Made by a program: the position numbers and the translations under genes | Assembly: GCF_910592395.1 (NCBI RefSeq) | Contig: NC_088310.1 | Coordinates: 10,053,501 to 10,117,500 of the forward strand | Origin: Lineus longissimus | Lineage: Eukaryota > Nemertea > Pilidiophora > Heteronemertea > Lineidae | Reading direction: 5' to 3' | DNA length: 64,000 bases | The notes under the pieces: generated by a model | Database searches by the model: none | The model's input: only the letters and a program-made list of their open reading frames with translations | Told to the model about the DNA's origin: nothing | Shown here: positions 39,758 through 51,912 of the stretch, piece by piece | Layout: the number at the start of each line of letters is the position of its first letter | How positions within the stretch are numbered: position 1 is the stretch's first letter

Positions 39758-40683
39758 TCATGTAGTGATGTGGGTTATGTAACTTTTGCTCACAAAATAC
39801 AGCAAGCGTTGTGTTTGGTCGTGCTGGCCACAAACTTTTGGTAATTTAGACGTGTTGCCAATCACCAGCAAAATTCGAATTGTTTCGCCATGTTCATTCT
39901 TGAAAACGTGTTTGCTGAAGTTTGGCAACAACCAATTGAATAGTTGTCCACTGGTGTAACACCAGTTCTGATAATCAACAAGATGTTTAGCCAGAAGATT
40001 TAACAAAGATTTAGCGAGAAGTTGTACATTCGGCCACGTGCCGGCACAACTACATCGAGCTACTTCTGTGAAACTCCTCGATCTTGATACATGTACGCCG
40101 TGCAATCTCCTACATCGAATCGGGAAGTTTGGTTGGGCCATTGTCGCCCAAATTGGCAGCAAACGCCGTTCGGGATTTCCTCTCCTCATTTGCAAATCAG
40201 CATTATTAACACTTTTCCGAATTAAAAGATTTACATGTAGTTGAGTTTACCGGAAGTCTCCCTGAATTAACACGACCAGTGATTGGCTTATTATTAGTGA
40301 CTGCACCGTTGTTGCAGAATCTATAGAGCTTCTGAATGGACAGAACTGCTGGAAGTCCCACTGAATTCGGCTTCCGAAATGCCTCATTGCTCGTTGAGAA
40401 CTCTTAAGTAAGAGTCGATGCTCAGGCTACAGGTGAACTTCGCTATATTTACAGTACTACTTTCAATACATTCGCGAAAATCAAATCGTTCGTCAATCGA
40501 AGGCTCCATAGTTATTCTAATTCGAGTTATTTCAATATTGCAATCGAACTGACTGTGCATTAGGCACAACAGACTCCTATAATTAGTTGCTTGCTCATTC
40601 TCAGTCGCAGATGAATATTTAGTCAGTGCATATCTAAATAATTTGGCGCCAGTTAAAAGTGTCACTTCCGGCTCTGAAGTCAT
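39758..40683 (-). other. Two unassigned minus-strand ORFs
   Basis: ORF 39758-40195 (145 codons) has an Arg-rich beginning with mitochondrial-presequence character. ORF 40384-40683 is a separate 99-codon frame. Neither has splice support or a recognised domain. I tested the first as the missing LRPPRC start exon and found no fitting donor. Confidence 0.25.
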
Positions 40684-41083
40684 TCTTCCATTATGTAGAT
40701 GAGCATGGCGAGGATGACTAGAATTGGGTTTACTGGTATATTTATCTTACAAGGTTGGAAAGAAATAATTGGCCCTGTTGAGGTTTTATGATTTAATTGA
40801 TCCTGTTGATGTTTGTGAATAGAAAATGGTTGCAAAATTGCTTCATATAGCGGGAGCTCTTTTAGTTATCGGATTCATGATCCGAACACCGCTTTTAACA
40901 TTGGGCGGATCACTTTACGGCTATTGTCACGTTCTCTGAATGCGGGTTTGAATGAGACTAGCTGGTGTTGATGCCACTTGATAACCTGAACTTGGGGCAC
41001 CAGAGCACAAACCATATCCAGTTTGCCGTTATTTATTGTCGATAAAGGTACTACGTATACCATTGTTTTTGCTTCCTTTACAG

Positions 41084-43940
41084 TCTGTCTTGTGAGGAAT
41101 ACAAGCATGGCTTTCAGCCTAAATCAAAAGGAATGTGACCTGACCGTTCAGGGGGCTGTGATCCTCGGCAGCGGAGGGGGTGGACCATTACCATTTGCAA
41201 GGTATATTGTCAGTTTTGAGACGAAATCGACTCTGTCCGCTCCAGTTGATGGCAGAAATGAATCCTATGTACCGCCAGAGGCCTGAATGAGACTTTTAAA
41301 GCAAAACTTAGCATAATCGTCTCCCTAAGAGGCACATCTAAAGACACTGCTACTGATTACTAGTTCAATGGACCCCCGCTGACACCTCTCTTCAAGCTCT
41401 CACCTAGCTTTAGACCCAAAAAGGTTGTTTCCATTCAATTTGACCTCTCAAATGAGGACACATCTCAATTCGGAGCAGCACTTGTCAGTCCCAATCGGGG
41501 TGTCACTAATAGGGTGGATCAACAGTACTTACTTACTTAACTGCAACATGGTTCGGGCCATCAAATGTGCAAGAGTCAGCCTGAGGCTTCTCTTGGCTAT
41601 AAGAGTATAAATCAGACACATGCACAAAATAAGTTGGGATTGAACTCTTTATAGGTCCGAATTTTCCACACTTGCAGACCATTGATATATTTGAAACTTG
41701 GTTCAGGTGATCAGTATTGAGTGTAGAGAGTCTTGTATGCGGCATTTGATGTCATTAGTAAAAGTAAATTTTTCAGACCAAGGTACCCTCGGGGAATTTG
41801 TAGCCCGTTTTTTCGAGGTATAGTCCAGCTGCTAAGTTCCGAAAAAAGCAAGAATTGTGCATTTTAATGGGGAAAGCATGAAATTTGGCAGAGTGGTAGA
41901 ACAGCCCCTAGGGGTCATTTATCGATTAAGACCCTAATTTTTTACGCCCCCTGGCGGTCGCCATCTTGAAATCCAATATGGCCGCCATTTTTGGCCCGTT
42001 TTCCTGCAATATCTCGGAATCTATTGCCATTCAGTGGTTGGGTTGATACACGACCCATAGCTGAAACTTCAGTTTTTAATGGCGCACGACAAGACCGTCA
42101 TTCAATTCAGAATATCACAAGCTGTTGTCTGACACAAGGTGTAATGTACAACAGAGGTGATAGATAAAACTTTGTGTTTTTACACCAGTTTAAAATCAGT
42201 CTGATTTGCGACGATATTGTTTAGATTGTTGGTAAAGTGATCGCATCGAACACCACTTAATGTGTTCAATCATAAATATCGTTTGATACCAGCAAACTCT
42301 TGGCGTCAACCTAGATTGGAAAAATACTGAAAACTTTTACCAATAAAGATCATAAACCTGTGAAAAAATGTTCTCAAACATAAAAAACCATGCAATATTA
42401 AATTTTAGTCAGGGGTATTTGTAGCCCCTGACCACGAGTCTTATATTGTCTCTCAGAGACATTGTTTTAGATTAAGTGCACTAAATTGCAGGCTGTAAAA
42501 TTGGAAGGGGTGCCACTACAAGATGCAGGCCGGTTTTAGTGAATCTGTCTTGAAATCTCTTGCGTAACCAAAATTATAGCTGATAAAGGGGCTACAATTA
42601 CCCCAGTTTACCTTACACAAATTTGAAATCATTTCAGGAAAATAATCGCGGAGATAACCAGCCCTGCTGAAGTGAAACAACTTGATAGTGTCCATGATGA
42701 CGACTGGTTGACTATGATTGCCTTGGTTGGGCAACCCTCAAAGGTTCACGACGTTCTTCCAGGCAGGCACGTTGAGGCCTTTGATGTACCAGACGGACCA
42801 GTCCGAAACGATGCGCGGATGCCGAAATTCGCGGTGAACAAAGATGCGCCTTTGAGTTTCTTCGTCAATGGCCCTTTGATCCCAAAAAGTTCTGTTGATG
42901 TAGTCGACAGTTCTGATTTTGATAGTGTGGACGGCTCAACAGCGTCTGATGGCGTTGTGGTGAATCCAAACGTAGCGGCCAGGAACGCACTGAGATTTTT
43001 ACAAGCACAGTGTCGTCTGCGAGCGAAGGATCCAGACGATTACCCACGTTTTCAGTCATTTCAGAAGTTGACGCATCTTCTGACTGGTGAGTTGGGTGCC
43101 GTCAACATCGCGGTTAGTTTGTATCTATCGTCGGCTATGAATATTCCTGTGGCGGATTGTGATGGCGCTGGTCGCTCTGTCCCGTTAATTAGCCAAATCA
43201 CCTACGCCGATCGCTTCAATGTTTCCCCGACTGTCATTGTGTCGCCCCTGGATGATAAAGCTTTTGAGAGCATCGCGTCCGTCACGCTGGACTTTCCGGC
43301 AGGGACAGAAGGTATGGTACAGCTAATAGCCAAGTCATTGCTTTCGAGTGAGGAGGGTCCATTTGCCCACGGCTACATCGGCTACGGTACGTATGTCGTC
43401 AGCGGCGCCGAGGTAAGGGGTGTCCCAGTTGAAAACAGCTTATCTATGGCTTTCGAGATAGGAAAGGTGCTGAACGAAAGCAAAGGTCGAAAACGTGCTG
43501 ACGATATATGCGCAGTGATGCAGAAATACAAGAGAGACTGCGCAGTTGTCTTCCACGGCAATATTTCTGACAAGTTACTTCACGATGATTTAACCGTTCA
43601 CGATATTGGTTATGTAACAGTTAGAGATGATGATAGCAGTGAGATGCAACTCTGGTACAAGAACGAAGTCATGCTTGCGGGGCCTAAGGGGCAACCACCG
43701 AAGTACATGGCCCCCGACTCAATCTGCATTGTGCCAGCAGAGGGCGAGCCATTCGATGTGTCCACCATCACTCAACGTCAGAAAGAAGGGGTTGAAATTT
43801 ACGTTATTGTTATCGCCGCAGACGAGAAACTAAAGAACAAGAAAATAGTTGAAAGTTTTGAGAAAATATACGAACTCTTTGAAGATGGTGACCAAGACGT
43901 GTACAGGGGCCGCTATGTTCCTTGGTCAGCCTCGAGATAG
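41084..43940 (+). CDS. DUF917 / S-methyl-thiohydantoin desulfurase-like protein, two coding exons
   Basis: The spliced product is 465 residues. Exon 1 (coding 41107-41201) starts at an ATG in good context and contains GAVILGSGGGGPLPFA, the glycine-rich N-terminal signature of the family (G21-G26). Exon 2 (42638-43940) joins in phase 2 to give an uninterrupted domain. It contains GELGAVNIAVSLYLSSAMNI and then PVADCDGAGRSVPL (about residues 205-214), matching the bacterial 'E.GG.N...P...A...LP.vDaDgmGRa.Pe' motif. Known members act on hydantoin-type rings or sit beside hydantoinase/oxoprolinase genes in bacteria, or fused to them in fungi; the substrate here is unknown. It is longer than bacterial members (about 360), with an Asp/Ser-rich insertion at about residues 115-140. 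An acceptor (tttacag) at 41083 suggests a non-coding first exon upstream. Confidence 0.88.
41107..41201 (+). CDS. DUF917 gene, coding exon 1
   Basis: This has 31 codons plus two bases; it ends ..PLPFA plus AG at the donor gtatat. The frame is open further upstream, but the acceptor at 41083 and the ATG context favour this start. Confidence 0.83.
41202..42637 (+). other. Intron of the DUF917 gene, with two repeats
   Basis: This 1.4-kb GT-AG intron holds a decayed pogo-like element (about 41358-41530) and a TIR element (41791-42604). Confidence 0.8.
41791..42604. repeat. 814-bp element with GGGG..TTGTAGCCC inverted ends
   Basis: Left GGGGAATTTGTAGCCC and right GGGCTACAATTACCCC are 14/16 inverted. 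The same motif recurs internally at 42414. It has no coding capacity and fills most of the DUF917 intron. Confidence 0.6.
42638..43940 (+). CDS. DUF917 gene, exon 2 (most of the protein)
   Basis: The acceptor is atttcag at 42637. The first base completes the split codon AG|G, then KIIAEITSPAEV leads into the long ORF, ending with TAG at 43938-43940. A start at GTG 42672 would lose the glycine signature and is not needed. Confidence 0.9.
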
Positions 43941-44112
43941 GCCTTTGGAAGATACATTTTATATCTAGAATGTTTGAGCTGATCGAGATTTGAAATATTT
44001 TCGATCATAGATTATTCTAAAGCACACTGATTGCGGTCTTGTTATTTTACACAGAACCTCGTTTTCGTTGTAGTGGTTTGGCTGTCGCAACCATAACCGC
44101 TTGGTTTAGTAC

Positions 44113-44333
44113 TTAAAGGGACTATATAGGCAGTAGCTAGGCAGGCAAGATAAAGTTACACGAAGTCGCCAATAGGGGTCTCTCGCATCTCACAAATCGT
44201 CGAAATGATTCCCGCTTGTACGAGGAATATATTAGTGCTGAATCTGACATGACCTAGTGCCCTTACTCAGTATATTAGTCACCTGAAGATGGCCAAATTA
44301 GCCACTCTGCTCCTGCCTATAGTCCCCCTTTAA
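44113..44333. repeat. TTAA-bounded miniature element, family M1 copy 3
   Basis: It starts TTAAAGGGACTATATAGGCA and ends CTGCCTATAGTCCCCCTTTAA. It is the best-preserved of the three copies, with near-perfect inverted ends. Confidence 0.82.
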
Positions 44334-46320
44334 TATGGATGCAGTCAAAGAGCAGCAAATGTCATTTCAGTGTTTAGTTTGAGGTGTATTTTATAGTAGA
44401 AGTTGATACCTCACTCTCGGTATTCGATATCTGGTGATGGACCTGCCATTTCACCCGTTTTGGCGTACATTTTAGCTCCGCCCTCGCGGTGTTTGGTGAA
44501 TCGACCAAAAGCCCAGTTCGGTATCAATTCCTTGAACTGTGAACGTTATGATAATGAAGAGTGGGTTTCTGGCTGTCGCGAGTCAAAAGTACGTGTAGTC
44601 ACAATTAGTTATTTTGATCATGTTACACAAGTATCGTCGATTGAAAGACGCCAACCACACCAGTGAGTAATTGTCGATTTCCAGACAAACGCTGGAGCCA
44701 AGTGTAGTTTTGCTGCGGTTGCAATGAAAGCGGGAAAGCGCTCCATTGGAATTATATAGGGGTTTTACGCCTTTAAGAACTGGCATTTTTATCGATCTGG
44801 GCTGCTAAAAAGGTCGACAAGGACTGCCATGGTTTTCTGGTTCCAGAGATAAGCGCCAATGTCAATAATTGTCCATTGATCTTGGCCATATCGCAACAAA
44901 GCAACACAGGCAGTAGTCTGGACCAATGAATTTGCCTCTGGAAGAAGGTGGATTCAGTTATTTAGCAGAACGAGTTTTGAGTGATCTCGTAGCCAATCGC
45001 GATCGAGTGGCTTCTGCTTTTGGGTCATCTACTGCCTGCACTGGGCTGTGACTTGCCTCCGGCCTTTGTAGCTATCGTCTAATAATGTCCTTGATAGCCC
45101 AATAATACTCCCCTTAACAAATGGAACTACATGTACTCCCTTAATCAGGGATACAACGAGTCCAGGACTAGCAACATTGCTGATAATAAAAGTTGTTATT
45201 TCAGTAACTGGTGTTCTTGTTAATTTTTACTGTGGATAATATCGTTTTATGTGGCTTGTCACAAAATATGAAGTCGATAACCTGAATGCCTGACTGGACC
45301 CCTCCCCTGCCCCCCCGCAAAAACAACAATTCTCCCCCAATCCTTTGTCCATGAGTTCAATGTCACGGGCCGGAGATATCGAATCGCTAGTGTAATCCAT
45401 AATTTGCACTAATTGCTCTTATTTTAGACAAAATTCATAGCAGTTCTATCGGTACATGTATGCAGGGTAGTGATCGAATTACACCAGTCATAACAAAGGA
45501 GGAGGAGCGTCCTCGCCTGAACCTCGAAAAGGAAACTATGATGTTGTTTGCTGTCCCAAATAAAGCACGGACTACAAGCAAATTATGGATATTTGGAGAG
45601 GTGCTTTATAGACTCGCACCGCAGCTTGACTCGAAAGATGTTTTCTTGGCTGCAGTTAGTGGGTGAATGTTTTTTCCCCGAGTACAATTCATAATAAAAT
45701 GTGACGATGGTCTTGCGGCTGTACCAGATACCGCAGTGGATGTTAATTACATGTAATATCAGATACATTTTGCGGAAGCCGTTTTGAGGGAAGTCTTATC
45801 TTTGACCCGCATCGGGACCGTAATCCAAAATCGTAATTACACCCGAGCAGTGGAAACCACCGTGTCTTTTTCAGCTACTGCACCAATGGTACCCGATGAT
45901 CATATCCGAGCAAACACTGGAGAAATTCGATATGGCGATAAGAGAAGAGAGAGTTAAACAGCAATATACATGCAACGCAACGTGGAAGAATCTTTCTGTT
46001 GACAATGGGTGTAGGGACTCAAGTTCACGTGAGTGGCGTTGAACACTGAACTTCTCTATCATCATTCATAAATGAGTCAAACTTCGAAAAGGGAAGATTG
46101 TGACATTTGTGACAAGATAGAATGATAGAGGGCCTACTGACGGAAGCGGTGAGGCAAATACAGGTTGTCTGTTGTGTACGGAAGTGAACATTACGCGTGT
46201 TTTTTTAGCCTGATTAATTTTGATTTGGCAAAAATGCACAAAATGTATACAGAGAACATAGACTGAAGTTTTAGTGCAGCATTATAAGCATTGTGTCGGT
46301 TATAAATTAAATTTACATGA
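44334..46320. other. Intergenic stretch, repeat X remnant and no clear gene
   Basis: Positions 44380-44530 contain a diverged copy of repeat X. Small ORFs such as 45460-45666 (+, 68 codons) have no domain or splice support. Nothing else is recognised. Confidence 0.4.
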
Positions 46321-46403
46321 AGGTTCAGGTGGGAGATCTGGTACGGGACACGTGGTAACATTTATAAATAATGAAATGAAATAAAAGGCAACAACTCGGA
46401 GCA

Positions 46404-46816
46404 TTTTTACCAACCAAAAGCCTATACATGTAGTCCACCGGTGCCCGATCATGAAGAAAGCTTTTTCCGACTTTCAATCCTGCAATATTTAGCCCTAACG
46501 AATAACACATCGCAAATTCCGCGTTGGTTAATGTTCCGGGCAAATGTTTTAATGTTTCTTTGGGAAGCGTGTACAAGAAGGACAAGGTGAGGTGAGGGGA
46601 CAGATGATGTAAGGTGATCTTCAGACCACTGGGAAAAATCGAGTTAGGGCATTCTACTTCTACATCTATTAAGGTAATACGGTGCTTAATGCTGTCACGG
46701 ATGTAAAGCACTGTCCATTTGTGATTCTGTATATTCATGCAGCATGTAATCTGTCGAGTAGGACTAGTTCCCCAGGGGACATAATGTACTTTTACATTGC
46801 TAGCTGAGGTCAGTAC
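46404..46816 (-). CDS. Candidate exon, beta-rich domain of unknown family
   Basis: Within a 174-codon ORF, an acceptor (cgcccccag) after 46817 and a gtaaaa donor near 46404 bound about 137 residues beginning LTSASNVKVHYVPWGTSPTR. The alternating hydrophobic pattern suggests beta strands. I do not recognise the family. It may instead be a transposon remnant. Confidence 0.35.
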
Positions 46817-47141
46817 TGGGGGCGATACAGAATGGAAGCGAAAACACAAATCACATTTAATTCAAAGTGTGCAAAAATAATTGGCAGTCCACAGAATATA
46901 ACATGTAACGTTACAATATACAATGCACATGCACTCTAATGTCAAAGTGTTCGACGAGTGTCATAATCGGTAGTGACAAGACTGGCCTGTGATATATGTT
47001 TGTTTTTTTTTTATCGAAAGTGGCTCCCAGCTGTACCGTGAAATCTTAAAACCGCCAGGAAGGCGAATACAAACGGGAATAAAAAATTGTACATGTTTAT
47101 ACATCTAAGTAACAGTTACAATTACAACAACAAAAACAACC

Positions 47142-47263
47142 TTCAGTGCGAGTTTTCTCAGAGTCTGCTCCGCTGCATTGTATCTGTCGATGAAGTGGAC
47201 ATTATCCTCAGCGGTAGACACAACATCAGCCACACCAGGCAGCGAGCGGCCTTTTGGCACCAT
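47142..47263 (-). CDS. Candidate short coding exon
   Basis: An ATG at 47263 opens MVPKGRSLPGVADVVSTAED then NVHFIDRYNAAEQTLRKLAL, with codon use and composition like real protein. It ends at a weak gttgtt donor. It follows a CCA/CAA-rich stretch. The family is not recognised. Confidence 0.35.
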
Positions 47264-48455
47264 AATACGTTATCTAACGGCTTTCCAACACCACCACCAC
47301 TACCGCCACCACCACCAACAACAACAATGGCGCCATGTTGAGGCTGCAAGTCATTTAGATAGGAGGGCCACCGCGTTCACTCTACGGCAAAGAAACCTTC
47401 GTTGAAAATATTCCCCTAGAGTAAAGGACTATATTCGCATAAATTTGTTCTATAATATTTTGCTATATCGCGGTAGCTCATCGACGTCTGGTGAGGTGGC
47501 CCCTTCTGGGGATTCCCAGAAAATGTTTGACATCATTACTTTGGAAATATGGAAGCCATTTAATACCAAACCACCATCACGATATCTAAATTGAGACCAA
47601 AACATTCATCAAATTACCCCATTACGTTGTGACGACATGCGTGCGCCAAGTCGTTTTTGACATCCCATTTTCAAAACAATCTGACGAATGTTTCCACGCC
47701 ATCAATTTAGGTATGATGTAATCACAAACGTGAGATTCTTCCACGATTCTTCAAAAATAGCAATTTCAAAGCAGCGACTCTCACGGGTTACAGATAGCAT
47801 ATACATTATTAGACCATGATATCAATTTAAAGCTCAAGTTCCAAACTCTTTGATAACATCATAGTTAAATGAGTGACATTAAAACCCTTGCTTGAAAGAG
47901 GTAAACGTCGAATTCTATTTCGCCAACGTTATAGTGTTGTTTTTTCTAAATATAAAGGTGACATTAAAACACTTGTCAAATTGCCCCTACATATTGCGTC
48001 TGAACTACATGTACTTGCCTGAGCGAAAAAGATTTTGACATTCATTTTCATGATTATGGCGCTCAATGATGCATGATCGGAGGGTAATTTTTGAGGTGTC
48101 AATAGACCAGTCACTTCTCCTACTTTATGGTATATAATCCATGTGACTACATTCAGAAGATAAGTACGTGCACTTGACGCAAGGACCCAACGCGCCGCGT
48201 AGCGGCAAAATAGCGAAGCTGGCGAAACATTTATAACGGGTCACCGTGACCTCGCTATGGACTTATAGCGCGATTATGGGGTTGTAACTATTTTGCTGTA
48301 TATTGTCACGAGGAAAGAAAAGCACGCGACCTAACGCCAACCAAGGCTATATATGTAAAGTGATAATTAGAATGTATATGGTTCAGGAAATGTTAATAAA
48401 TAATCATTCCTTATCGTCTTTTGAGAGCATTTTTAATTGTAAAAAGTATATGCCT

Positions 48456-48553
48456 ACGTCACAAAGTCTCTACAATGGTCATTTTTATCACAGTAGTCTC
48501 GCGCACGTCACAAAGTCTCTACAATGGTCATTTTTATCACAGTAGTCTCGCGC
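48456..48553. repeat. Exact 49-bp tandem duplication
   Basis: Two identical units (48456-48504 and 48505-48553) starting ACGTCACAAAGTCTCTAC are immediately followed by the hairpin GCCTGGCGCAAGCCAGGC. Confidence 0.88.
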
Positions 48554-49206
48554 ACTTATAAGCCTGGCGCAAGCCAGGCGTTCTTTGTACTGGACGTTTT
48601 CCACCACAATGTATCTGGGCCGAAGAAACACTGCGCAAGATAACCTCGAGCTGGTGCTAAGAATATATTATGATAATGAGCATACTCCTCATTGAGTTTT
48701 CCCAGAATGGTGCATATCGCGCGAAGCTACTTAGCCTAATAACATTAGCATAATACCATTAGGCCCAGCGTGGTGGCGCTGAGGCGGCCGCTGTAATCAA
48801 GAGAGTGGTTGAGTCACTTTAGAAGCTCCTTGGTGATAACAATTGAACGTAACCAAAATTGCTTACATTTCGCATTGCTACAGTGAAAGACCTAATACTG
48901 AAACCATATGTCTGTTGACTGTGCTTAAAGAGAGACTGGCATCAAGCCTCAGTCAACAGACACCACTATACCCCCTCACACTCAGAAACCACAAACGCCC
49001 ACCCCTGCCTGCTAGCTTAAAACGTCTGGGTATTATGGACAATTAGTAATATTACCTTCGGATTACATTTCACTCATCCTGGATATGTTTGCATTATAGT
49101 ATATATACAGCTATATGAGTACGTAAGGTTAGTAGTTTGATCAAAATGATCAGTTACGGTTATTGTCTTCAGTATGGGATATTATAGTGTACTAGCATTA
49201 TACCCG

Positions 49207-50018
49207 TGGCGCAGGCAGGTTCAAATGGGCTATATCTTGAATAGATTGAATTGCAATGAAAATCTAATGCAATATCAAAGGAGCAATATTGAAGAGGCAA
49301 ATTAAACAAACCATTTGTCCACAAACTCGGACCTAGCTGTGGCGTGCTGTATGTGTGCATAAAAAGTGTGTCAATTGGTCCGATAGAGATGATGAGGCAA
49401 TGTCAATATGCCTCGTTCCTTAGTCAGCAATATGCCCCTTTTTATACGGAGAAGAAGGAGAACTCAGATAGGCCTTCACATGTCGGCTTCCAAATGTCTC
49501 GGGCAAGGCACTTCGTCGACAGGCAAGCTAGAAGTTCAGCATCGTGAGCAGCTCCTTGATAAGGCCATGTCAGGTTCAGCGTGCCTCTTCAGATACATCA
49601 AGTATTGAAAGCTGTGGTGAGCACATAAACAGACCATGGTAACCTTCATTTGAAAATTCCTTCATAATCAAGGGCTAGCTCTGACTAAAACAGCACCCAT
49701 AAACAATAGACCATCAATTTGACCCCAGCTCCTTACTGCGGGAAAACCCAAGTCCAGCAACCAAAGTACCAAAAATACATTTTTGTTTACATTTGAACTG
49801 CACACATGCGTTTGTTTACAATTTCATTTCACGCGAAATCGTGGATTGAGAATAACATTAACCTGGGTTCAGCAGGTCAGCAGGTATACCGGCTGTTCCA
49901 ATCATCCCCCACAGCCAGCTGTTCAAAAGGTAATGTTATTCACCCCAGAGGGAGTGCAGATAATTGATTAAGCCCCTGCATAATTTAACAGCAATAAGTG
50001 GTAAGGAGAATTGACAGT
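49207..50018. repeat. Dispersed repeat Y, copy 2
   Basis: This is a copy of 18631-19548 in the same orientation, shortened by small deletions. Confidence 0.7.
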
Positions 50019-50531
50019 GTACGATTAAAAATCCCTCATTACTGCTCCACTGAAGTAAATTTTTGAACAAAACCAAGACGTTGCATCAGGGTAAGGTGTC
50101 ACCACAATTCATGCAAAATTTCAAGGCAATCCAACGCCTCTAAGTGTGACTTTATTCGTCCCCCTTCCAGTATTATTATATAGATGGAATCCTTTAAAAT
50201 GCAGGTTTCTCGTTAATCATCTTCTGTACTGATTTGTACGAGGAATCGGGGAAACTTTCGAAAAAGGTCGTCAATAAAGTACATTTACATACTTAGTACT
50301 TCGTTGCACTTCGTAAATGTTTCGAAACCTGCCTATTATGCCCAGAGGTGGTTACGACAGCAAGCAAGTCACGTGATTTCATGCTCGGGTCGTGCTTTGA
50401 CGCCATCACGATACACCACCCGCACCAGTGTCTATTTCAATCTGGGTATATGTTGCGGTCTGGAGGTTACATTTAAGTCCTGAAAATAAACGCCAATATT
50501 GGTTAGATTTTGATAACTTCAAATTGATATT

Positions 50532-51581
50532 AATGAAATGGCCAGGGCCATTGTGCTCACCTCATGTGGAGGAAAGATGGATAAAGAGCATGGTATTGTG
50601 TCATGTAGTGTTAGGTTTGATGTAGGTCCAAGCAATTACAATTTCCCCAAAATGGCCAATTTACAGTACATTCGACCTCTGTGACCTTGAAAAGTAGGTC
50701 AAATCAAAGAAGACCCGGGTGACACATTGAGTGGTTGTTAGAATTAGATGTACCTATGATATAAAATTGGTGCCAATCGGGCAAGTCATTACTAGGAATA
50801 ATGGCATTTTGAAGAATTTAGGATTTGGCCCCCTCCCTGGAGGCCAAACGGCACATCAGATCGCACCAAACTTCGGTACCTGAGATCACCTGACCAAGGG
50901 GTACATGTGTACTTAATTTGTGATCAATAGTCATTGCAGTTAAGAAACGTGCCAAAGTTACGGCCTGACAGCGAATTTATGCCATTTGACCTCTGTGACC
51001 TTGACAAGAAGGTCAAATTAAAAACCTGTGTGACATATACTGTATGGTGGTTAGATGTACCCATGATATCAAATTGGTGGCAATCGGGCAAGAAGTTAAG
51101 GAATAATCACATTTTTAAGGTTTTTGGATTTTGCTCCCTGGTGGTCAAGTGGTGAATCATATTGGACCAAACTTCGGTCCCTGAGATCACCTGACTAAGG
51201 GGTAAATGTGTACCAAATTTGGTATCAATAGTCATTGCAGTTTAGAAACGTGCCATCGTTACATCCTAACGGCCAATTTACACCATTTGACCTCTGTGAC
51301 CTTGAAAAGGAGGTCAAATCAAAAACCCGGAGGATATATGATGCACCTTTGCTAGAAGTACCTACCATATTTTTTTCAAAATTTCCCGACTACTATTAAG
51401 GGAGATATTGCATATTTTCACTTTTAACGTTTGGCCCCCTGGTGGCCAAACCATGAAACGAATCGGACCGAAACTTGGTCTCCAAGGTGTCATTACATAA
51501 GGGTACATGTGTACCAAGTTTCAACTCAATAGCTCTAACAGTTACGAAACGTGCCCTGCTAACGGACGACGGACGACGACG

Positions 51582-51643
<62 letters not shown>

Positions 51644-51700
51644 ACGACGGACGCCACGGTATGGGATAAGCTCACCTCTGCTAAGAGGTGAGCTAAAAAG
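50532..51700 (+). mobile_element. Helentron-like element subfamily A, uninterrupted copy
   Basis: It starts ATGAAATGGCCAGGGCCA. The middle has repeated modules ('tgacctctgtgaccttga', 'gaaacgtgcca') about every 300 bp. The 3' end has a long (GAC)n run and the perfect hairpin AGCTCACCTCT-GCTA-AGAGGTGAGCT (51669-51694). It is the reference for the nested copy at 10107. Confidence 0.7.
51563..51645 (+). repeat. (GAC)n microsatellite
   Basis: About 25 GAC/ACG units lie inside the 3' part of the Helentron-like element. Confidence 0.95.
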
Positions 51701-51912
51701 TATAATTTTGTATTGCATTGACGACATGTTATATAACCCATTGGGCTACAAAGTCACAACGGTGGTATGCATAAAATGAAGTAAATACTGCTAATCAACC
51801 ATGTTAACTAGTAGAAGCAAGCTTTCGACCTTATGTTGATATGACGATTGCGGCTATAGCCACCCCCGAAATATCTCTCAGTGAAATTAAGGCCCCATTT
51901 ATTTTAACTGAC

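Noticed and set aside
39758-40195. Missing first exon of LRPPRC (Arg-rich, presequence-like start)
   Set aside because: It needs a donor leaving two bases; the best candidate would create a stop codon (TG|A) at the junction with 27148, and others are weak.
47282-47345. Minus-strand signal-peptide-like MAPLLLLVVVAVVVVV
   Set aside because: It is the translation of a CCA/CAA simple repeat and stops after 20 codons.
51475-51779. ORFs with poly-Thr, poly-Asp, poly-Ser and poly-Arg
   Set aside because: All frames of the (GAC)n microsatellite.
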